A stretch of 64,000 nt of DNA. Source: Aeromonas salmonicida subsp. salmonicida (GTDB taxonomy: Bacteria; Pseudomonadota; Gammaproteobacteria; Enterobacterales; Aeromonadaceae). The stretch's first letter is position 1. Every line of letters starts with the position of its first letter. The notes beneath the pieces were generated by a model. That model was given only the letters and a program-made list of their open reading frames with translations. It did no database searches and had not been told where the DNA came from. The stretch covers positions 1 through 64,000 of the forward strand of contig NZ_LSGW01000012.1 in the NCBI RefSeq assembly GCF_001643305.1. The letters run 5' to 3'. A program made the translations under genes and the position numbers. Positions 58,466 to 64,000 of the stretch are shown piece after piece.

Positions 58466-60085
58466 TCAGTGAGCAACGATGTACATGTCTTTGCTGTAGA
58501 GGTTGTCCAGCGGGTTGGCCGGGTAGCCGCCCACATAGGACTTGACCATGCGGGAGGTCACGTACTGATAGATGGGGGCTATCGGCATGTCCTTAGTGAG
58601 GATCTCTTCGGCCTGGACATAGAGTTTGTTGCGGGAAGCATCATCGACCTGGTCGCGAGACTCGTCCATCAGCTTGTCAAATACCGGGTTGGAGTACTTG
58701 CCATCGTTGTTGCCGTGAGTGGTCTGCATCAGATCCAGCATGGAGGAAGCTTCGTTGTAGTCGGCGATCCAACCGCGACGAGCAACATCAAACTGTCCCT
58801 GCTTGAGTGTCTCCAGATATGTCTTCCACTCCTGGTTCACCAGGCTTACCTGCACGCCCAGCTTCTTCCACATGGAGGCCACGGCAACCGCTACCTTCTT
58901 GTGGTTGTCGTCAGTGTTGTAGAGCAGCTCGAACTTGAGCGGGTTGTCTGGACCATATCCCGCCTCTTGCAACATGGCTTTTGCCTTGGTGTCGCGCTCG
59001 GCCTGGGTCAACTTGGACCACTCGGGGGCAACCGGTTTGAAACCATCCACAAAATCAGGCACCAGGGCATAACCCGGTGTTTCTCCCTTGCCCATCACCT
59101 TGTCGGCGATCACGTCACGGTCGATGGCGTAGGTAAGTGCCGTGCGAACCCGAACATCGTCATAGGGTTTGCGTTTGGTGTTGAAGGTGTAGTAGTAGGT
59201 CCCCACGTAGCCACTCACCTTCACCTCGTTGGGCAGATCTTTCTTCATCTGCTTGAAGCGCTCGATGGGCATGTTGTAGGTAAGATCCAGCTCACCCGCC
59301 AGATAGCGGTTCAACTCGGCGTTGGTGGACTGGATAGGCAGGTAGCTCACCTTGTCGATCACCGTCTTGGCGTTGCCCCAGTATTTGGGGTTGCGCTCGA
59401 TATCGACGCGTTCGTTCACTACCCAGTCTTTCAGTTGGTAGGCACCGTTGGATACCATGTTGCCGGGCTGGGTCCATTTGTCACCAAACTTCTCGATCAC
59501 CTTCTTCGGCACCGGGTAGGTGGTGGTGTGGGAGAGCATGCTGACGAAGTAAGGGATCGCTTTTTCCAGCTGCACTTCGAAGGTGTAGTCGTCGACGGCC
59601 TTCACGCCCAGCGTATCTGACGGCTTCTTGCCGGCAATGATCTCGGTGGCGTTGACTATGGTCGGGATCTCCATGTACCAGGCATAAGGAGAACCAGTCT
59701 TGGGATCCACGGCCCGCTTGAAGGCGAACTCGAAATCGTGGGCTGTCACGGGATCCCCGTTGGACCACTTGGCATCTTTGCGCAGGTGGAACACGAATTT
59801 TTTGTTGTCCTTGGTTTCCCAGGACTCGGCCACACCGGGGAGCACTTCACCCTTGGGGCCGGAGGAGACGAGACCTTCGAACAGGTCACGCAGAATATTG
59901 GATTCAACCGTTCCTTCGGTTTTGTGGGGATCGAGCGTTGCGGGCTCAGAGCCGTTGCCTTTCACCAACTGCTGAACATCAGACAGTTTGGTACCTGCGG
60001 GGACATCAGCAGCATACGCTGCATTCATTCCGCCAAATAGCGCTGCCACCAATAGGGTATTAATCATTGTTTTTTTATGAGTCAT
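58466..60085 (-). CDS. oppA: Oligopeptide ABC transporter, periplasmic binding protein OppA
   Basis: 539 residues from ATG 60085, chosen since GGAG lies 9 bases upstream; ATG 60091 is too close. Signal peptide of about 25 residues (NTLLVAALFGGMNAAYA). Family 5 solute-binding protein with EPATLDPHKTEGTVESNILRDLFEGL, WSNGDPVTAHDFEFAFKRAVDP and NGAYQLKDWVVNERVDIERNPKYW. Binds short peptides. First gene of oppABCDF, which lies beside ychE and adhE as in E. coli. Confidence 0.96.
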   Translation of the reverse strand: MTHKKTMINTLLVAALFGGMNAAYAADVPAGTKLSDVQQLVKGNGSEPATLDPHKTEGTVESNILRDLFEGLVSSGPKGEVLPGVAESWETKDNKKFVFHLRKDAKWSNGDPVTAHDFEFAFKRAVDPKTGSPYAWYMEIPTIVNATEIIAGKKPSDTLGVKAVDDYTFEVQLEKAIPYFVSMLSHTTTYPVPKKVIEKFGDKWTQPGNMVSNGAYQLKDWVVNERVDIERNPKYWGNAKTVIDKVSYLPIQSTNAELNRYLAGELDLTYNMPIERFKQMKKDLPNEVKVSGYVGTYYYTFNTKRKPYDDVRVRTALTYAIDRDVIADKVMGKGETPGYALVPDFVDGFKPVAPEWSKLTQAERDTKAKAMLQEAGYGPDNPLKFELLYNTDDNHKKVAVAVASMWKKLGVQVSLVNQEWKTYLETLKQGQFDVARRGWIADYNEASSMLDLMQTTHGNNDGKYSNPVFDKLMDESRDQVDDASRNKLYVQAEEILTKDMPIAPIYQYVTSRMVKSYVGGYPANPLDNLYSKDMYIVAH

Positions 60086-60325
60086 TTCCATTTACTCCAA
60101 CAAGAACATTCCATGCATTTGTCCACCAACGAGATAAGTACCCCGCTGCCAGCATAATTCCCTGACAATTCTAATAATGCAATAGATATCATCAGGCTAG
60201 GCTGGGATCAATGGTTAAAAAAACAGCTTTTAGCCAATTATTCAGCATTTAAATATCGCGCTGCGGACGTTTTTTATACAAACCCGCTCGATTCTAGGAA
60301 ATGACTAACAAAAAAGAAACAATAA

Positions 60326-60350
60326 AAAGCCGGTCACGAGGACCGGCTCC
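60326..60350 (-). terminator. Terminator upstream of oppA reading frame region, after ychE
   Basis: Stem AGCCGGTC / GACCGGCT (60328-60335 and 60341-60348), followed on the minus strand by TTTTTATTG. It ends the ychE transcript. Confidence 0.85.
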
Positions 60351-60367
60351 GACAAAACAGACCTGAA

Positions 60368-61003
60368 TCACATCAATCCGGGGAAGACTCCCTTGATCCC
60401 TGCCACCATGATCTCGATGCCCAGTGACATCATGATAAGGCCCATGATCCGGGTGACCACGTTGATACCGGTGTTGCCCATCAGCTTGAACAGCAAGGGG
60501 GCGGCGCGGAAGATGAGCCAGGAGCAGAATGCAAACACCATGACCACCAGCGACATGCCCAGCATCTGGGACCAGGTGCTCTGGCTGGCGTAGACAATAG
60601 AAGAAGAGATGGCACCCGGGCCAGCCATCAACGGCAGTGCCAAGGGCACCACAGCGACAGATTCGCGCGCGGCCAGCTCACCCTTCTCCTGTTTGTTATG
60701 CTTCACCTCCCCCAGCTTGCCCTGCAGCATGGACCAGGCGATCAGGGTAATCAGGGATCCACCGGCGATGCGAAACGACGCCAGCGAGATGCCAAAACCA
60801 TCGAGGATCAGCTGCCCCATGTACATGGAGACCAGCAAGATAATCATCACGGCAATGTTGGCGGTGGTGTTGGTTTTCATCCGCTCTTCCGGCGTTTGAT
60901 GGCCGGTCAGACTGACAAACACCGGCAACAACCCCAATGGGTTGATGATCGCGAACAAACCGATGAAAAACTTCAGATATAAAGAGACGTCAATCGCTGC
61001 CAT
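60368..61003 (-). CDS. ychE: MarC/YchE-family inner membrane protein
   Basis: 211 residues from ATG 61003 (ATG 61012 is an alternative); E. coli YchE has 215. Six helices. The family pattern FFIGLFAIINPLGLLPVFVSLTG at the start and PLALPLMAGPGAISSSIV in the middle is clear. The function of the family is unknown; it is not a multidrug resistance protein despite the MarC name. Position between opp and adhE matches enteric bacteria. Confidence 0.9.
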   Translation of the reverse strand: MAAIDVSLYLKFFIGLFAIINPLGLLPVFVSLTGHQTPEERMKTNTTANIAVMIILLVSMYMGQLILDGFGISLASFRIAGGSLITLIAWSMLQGKLGEVKHNKQEKGELAARESVAVVPLALPLMAGPGAISSSIVYASQSTWSQMLGMSLVVMVFAFCSWLIFRAAPLLFKLMGNTGINVVTRIMGLIMMSLGIEIMVAGIKGVFPGLM

Positions 61004-61174
61004 AGGCGCCATCCAGAAGTAAGCAAGGCCACGGGGATCCCCCCGATAAATCGTGCGTAAATTTACACCATGCCAATGCCCTTCACCAATCAAATAATCT
61101 CACCCTTTCCGTGGCTTTTCAGTTAGTTCCTCTAATGTATAGCCAAAATTCAACACATTGATTTGTTAATAAAG

Positions 61175-61203
61175 ATTGTCGCAATTTAACACTCTGGTAA
61201 AAT
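61175..61203 (+). promoter_or_regulatory. Possible promoter of the dioxygenase gene
   Basis: TTGTCG (61176-61181), 16-base spacer and TAAAAT (61198-61203), the latter preceded by TGG as an extended -10. About 62 bases before the start codon. Confidence 0.4.
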
Positions 61204-61271
61204 CACGTCGAGCTTTATGCGGCCACGGAGTTTTGGCGCAAGATTTCATCTCAGCAAACAAGGATTTTGTA

Positions 61272-61904
61272 ATGATTGATACGGACATCAAGTTGAAATG
61301 GCACCTGGATTCGCTGCCGGCAGGCACTGTCGACCCCCTGCTCGGCTTTTTTGATCGACTGCCGGTCGATCCCTATATTCAGGGCACTTTTCGGGAACGC
61401 CGCTATGGCCGTGTCGAGAAAGAGGGGTCACGCTTCTTCCCCCTCGACAACGGCGTCTTCTTTCAGGCCGCCGCCATCAACAAGTTCCTCGGGGATGTGC
61501 CCAGAACCTATGCCGAGCTGGATCCCGCTTTTGTCGCCCATCCCGCCTTTGGGCAGATGCTGACCCGCTTTGCCCGTCATGTTCGACTCGCGGATGGCAA
61601 GGCGATCGGCATTCACCAGATGCGGATCACCACAGCCCAGGGCGAAAGCGTGCCTCCCGCACCGGAAGGAGTCCATCAGGATGGCTTTGACTTTATCGGC
61701 GTGTTCTTTTGTGGCAGCGAAGGCGTCAGTGGCGGCGCGCTTCAGCTTTATCATGGATTAAAAGAACAACCATTTTTCCAACAAGAGTTACTTCCAGGAG
61801 AATATCTGGTCCTGGATGATCGCCGTTTCTATCACAATGCAGCCCCCATACTGCCCCTGGCCCCGACCCGGGGACACTGGGATGTGATCGTGCTAACTGC
61901 TTGA
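61272..61904 (+). CDS. 2OG-Fe(II) dioxygenase, free amino acid hydroxylase family
   Basis: 210 residues from ATG 61272 (AAGGA 7 bases upstream). The metal facial triad is visible: H and D in GVHQDGFDF (near residue 136) and the distal H in DDRRFYHNAAPI (near 187), with the R of APTRGHWDVIV for 2-oxoglutarate. This fits the small dioxygenase family that includes Bacillus isoleucine 4-hydroxylase, which acts on free L-amino acids. The substrate here is unknown. It lies alone between ychE and adhE, where E. coli has no such gene. Confidence 0.85.
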   Translation: MIDTDIKLKWHLDSLPAGTVDPLLGFFDRLPVDPYIQGTFRERRYGRVEKEGSRFFPLDNGVFFQAAAINKFLGDVPRTYAELDPAFVAHPAFGQMLTRFARHVRLADGKAIGIHQMRITTAQGESVPPAPEGVHQDGFDFIGVFFCGSEGVSGGALQLYHGLKEQPFFQQELLPGEYLVLDDRRFYHNAAPILPLAPTRGHWDVIVLTA

Positions 61905-62025
61905 AAAATAGTGCGTGACACTCTGTTCACCCATGATTCATCCCATTTTTGTTTCACTCTACATCCTAGTAACATCCTGAAAACATGTATTGTGAAACAA
62001 AATTTCTTTTGTTCTTTTGTTACAC

Positions 62026-62068
62026 ATGATCCAGATCAAATTTTTCTGAGTCAGACCCGCTCTATAAT
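62026..62068 (+). promoter_or_regulatory. FNR-like site and promoter upstream of adhE
   Basis: ATGAT-CCAG-ATCAA at 62026-62039 matches the FNR consensus TTGAT-N4-ATCAA at 9 of 10 bases. TATAAT at 62063-62068 follows, so transcription would start near 62074 with the site centred about -42, the class II activation position. CRP recognises a related sequence, but both outer bases fit FNR better. A second TATAAT occurs at 62139-62144. The leader from here to adhE is about 125 bases. Confidence 0.65.
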
Positions 62069-62199
62069 CGGCTCAGAAAGCAATTTAGTAAGGCATGTAA
62101 ATACCCCCTTATAGTGATTCTCGCCTTGACAGGGCGACTATAATTGCCGGGCATTGCCAAACTCTTACTAAACAGTTTTCAAATCATCAGGAGATAAAC

Positions 62200-64000
62200 A
62201 TGGCAGTAACCAATTTGGCTGAACTGGATGCACTGGTCGCCCGCGTCAAAGAAGCCCAGCGTGAATTCGCCAGCTTCTCGCAAGAGCAGGTAGACAAGGT
62301 TTTCCGTGCCGCAGCCCTGGCCGCCAGCAATGCCCGTATCCCCCTGGCCCAGATGGCCGTGGCAGAATCCGGTATGGGTATCATCGAAGACAAGGTTATC
62401 AAGAACCACTTCGCCTCCGAATACATCTACAACGCCTATAAAGACGAGAAGACCTGCGGCATCCTGAGCCAGGATGACGAGATGGGCACCATGATCATCG
62501 CCGAGCCGGTAGGTATCATCTGCGGTATCGTTCCGACCACCAACCCGACCGCTACCGCGATCTTCAAATCTTTGATTTCCCTGAAGACTCGTAACGCCAT
62601 CATCTTCTCCCCGCACCCCCGCGCCAAGAACTCCACCAATACCGCTGCCAAGCTGGTACTGGATGCAGCTGTTGCCGCCGGTGCACCGAAAGACATCATC
62701 GGCTGGATCGATCAACCGTCTGTTGAGCTGTCCAATGCGCTGATGAAGCACAACGACATCAACCTGATCCTGGCCACCGGTGGCCCGGGCATGGTGAAAG
62801 CCGCTTACTCTTCAGGCAAGCCTGCCATCGGTGTAGGTGCCGGTAACGTGCCAATCGTCATCGACGAAACTGCCGATGTAAAACGTGCCGTCGCCTCTAT
62901 CCTGATGTCGAAGACTTTTGACAACGGTGTGGTCTGTGCTTCCGAGCAAGCCGTCATCGTCGTTGACTCCATCTACAACCAGGTGAAAGAGCGTTTCTCC
63001 AACCACGATGGCTACATACTGTCCAAAGATGAAGCGGACAAGGTACGTAAGGTGCTGTTGATCAACGGCGCGCTGAACGCAGATATCGTTGGTCAGCCGG
63101 CCACCAAGATCGCCGCCATGGCCGGTGTGACTGTGCCTGCCACCACCAAGATCCTCATCGGTGAAGGTCTGGAATTGTGCGCTGAAGATGAGTTCGCTCA
63201 TGAGAAGCTTTCCCCGACCCTGGGTATGTTCCGCGCCAAGAATTTTGAAGACGCTGTCGAGATGGCCTGCACCATGGTCAACATCGGTGGTATCGGTCAC
63301 ACCTCAGGTCTGTACACCGACCAGGATCGCAATCAGGACCGCATCAGATATTTCGGCGACAAGATGAAGACTGCCCGTATCCTGATCAACACCCCTTCCA
63401 CCCAGGGTGGTATCGGTGACCTGTACAACTTCGCTCTTGCTCCTTCCCTGACCCTGGGTTGCGGCTCCTGGAGTGGTAACTCTATCTCCGAGAACGTCGG
63501 TCCCAAGCACCTGATCAACAAGAAGACAGTCGCAAAACGGGCAGAAAATATGCTGTGGCACAAACTTCCGAAATCCATCTATTTCCGTCGTGGCTCCCTG
63601 CCGATCGCCTTGGGCGACCTGGAAGGCAAGAAGCGCGCCATGGTGGTAACTGACCGTTTCCTGTTCAACAATGGCTATGCCGATGACGTAGTTCGTCTGC
63701 TCAAGAAGCTGAACATGGAAGTGGAAGTATTCTACGAAGTAGAAGCTGACCCGACCCTGTCCATCGTCCGCAAGGGCGCCGAGATGGCCAACTCCTTCAA
63801 GCCGGACGTTATCCTGGCGCTGGGTGGTGGTTCACCGATGGATGCGGCCAAGATCATGTGGGTCATGTATGAGCATCCGGATACCGCGTTTGAAGACCTG
63901 GCCATGCGTTTCATGGACATCCGCAAGCGTATCTACAAGTTCCCGAAAATGGGCGTGAAGGCCGAACTGGTCTGTATCACCACCACTTCCGGTACCGGTT
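62200..64000 (+). CDS. adhE: Bifunctional acetaldehyde-CoA/alcohol dehydrogenase, 3' end outside window
   Basis: 600 codons present of about 890. Start ATG 62200 with CAGGAG upstream. The N-terminal CoA-dependent aldehyde dehydrogenase domain is intact: NTRKNAIIFSPHPRAK-type segment (LKTRNAIIFSPHPRAK), TGGPGMVKAAYSSGKPAIGVGAGN and catalytic Cys in FDNGVVCASEQAVIV. The iron-dependent alcohol dehydrogenase domain begins near residue 450 (RRGSLPIALGDLEGKKRAMVVTD) with GGGSPMDAAKIMW. It makes ethanol from acetyl-CoA in fermentation and forms spirosomes. The sequence stops in KAELVCITTTSGTG at the window edge. Confidence 0.97.
   Translation, partial: MAVTNLAELDALVARVKEAQREFASFSQEQVDKVFRAAALAASNARIPLAQMAVAESGMGIIEDKVIKNHFASEYIYNAYKDEKTCGILSQDDEMGTMIIAEPVGIICGIVPTTNPTATAIFKSLISLKTRNAIIFSPHPRAKNSTNTAAKLVLDAAVAAGAPKDIIGWIDQPSVELSNALMKHNDINLILATGGPGMVKAAYSSGKPAIGVGAGNVPIVIDETADVKRAVASILMSKTFDNGVVCASEQAVIVVDSIYNQVKERFSNHDGYILSKDEADKVRKVLLINGALNADIVGQPATKIAAMAGVTVPATTKILIGEGLELCAEDEFAHEKLSPTLGMFRAKNFEDAVEMACTMVNIGGIGHTSGLYTDQDRNQDRIRYFGDKMKTARILINTPSTQGGIGDLYNFALAPSLTLGCGSWSGNSISENVGPKHLINKKTVAKRAENMLWHKLPKSIYFRRGSLPIALGDLEGKKRAMVVTDRFLFNNGYADDVVRLLKKLNMEVEVFYEVEADPTLSIVRKGAEMANSFKPDVILALGGGSPMDAAKIMWVMYEHPDTAFEDLAMRFMDIRKRIYKFPKMGVKAELVCITTTSGTG

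Overview
The window looks like chromosomal DNA from a gammaproteobacterium of the genus Aeromonas. The reasons are GC-rich coding, a complete 13-gene nuo operon with fused nuoCD, an L-allo-threonine aldolase that matches the Aeromonas jandaei enzyme as I remember it, a periplasmic broad-spectrum racemase (Bsr), two chemoreceptors, a PomAB-type stator pair, and gene orders shared with enteric bacteria (hinT-ycfL-lpoB-thiK and adhE-ychE-oppABCDF). Product names come from reading motifs and recalling families; no database search was run.

Layout. 1-5.5 kb: the edge of an IS630-type transposase gene, an ORF of unknown function that may be cut by it, a LysR regulator, a REC-CheC phosphatase followed by a PAS protein, threonine aldolase with an internal deletion, an SDR oxidoreductase and a small HTH regulator. 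5.6-13.7 kb: aldo/keto reductase, RRM protein, a small membrane protein, a polar amino acid ABC transporter whose last gene overlaps mepA, then lemA and two TPM-domain genes. 13.9-15.8 kb: tRNA-Ser(GGA) and a flagellar stator pair. 16.1-31.2 kb: nuoABCDEFGHIJKLMN, encoding respiratory complex I. 31.3-33.9 kb: an AT-richer segment carrying a secreted M6 metallopeptidase, flanked by the real nuoN 3' end and a decayed second copy of it. 34-39.5 kb: chemoreceptor, secDF (a YajC-less pair) and a small membrane protein. 39.5-44.1 kb: a leftward cluster hinT-COG3014-ycfL-lpoB-thiK-DUF6279. 44.3-53.1 kb: second chemoreceptor, tandem PTPS-like protein, class I dihydroorotase, tRNA-Pro(GGG), lipoprotein, dicarboxylate/amino acid symporter, ICMT-like methyltransferase and bsr. 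53.1-60.1 kb: terC behind a probable manganese (yybP-ykoY) riboswitch, then oppABCDF. 60.4-64 kb: ychE/marC, a 2OG-Fe dioxygenase and the first 600 codons of adhE behind an FNR-like site.

Most of the window is ordinary core genome. The features that stand out are the nuoN-flanked peptidase insertion, a complete switching architecture in front of terC, two tiny coupled ORFs formed by duplicated gene junctions (nuoM/nuoN and oppD/oppF), a 16-residue in-frame deletion beside the active site of threonine aldolase, and a tandem PTPS whose catalytic residues appear split between its two halves. I found no CRISPR array, prophage, secretion-system cluster or clear novel defence system.
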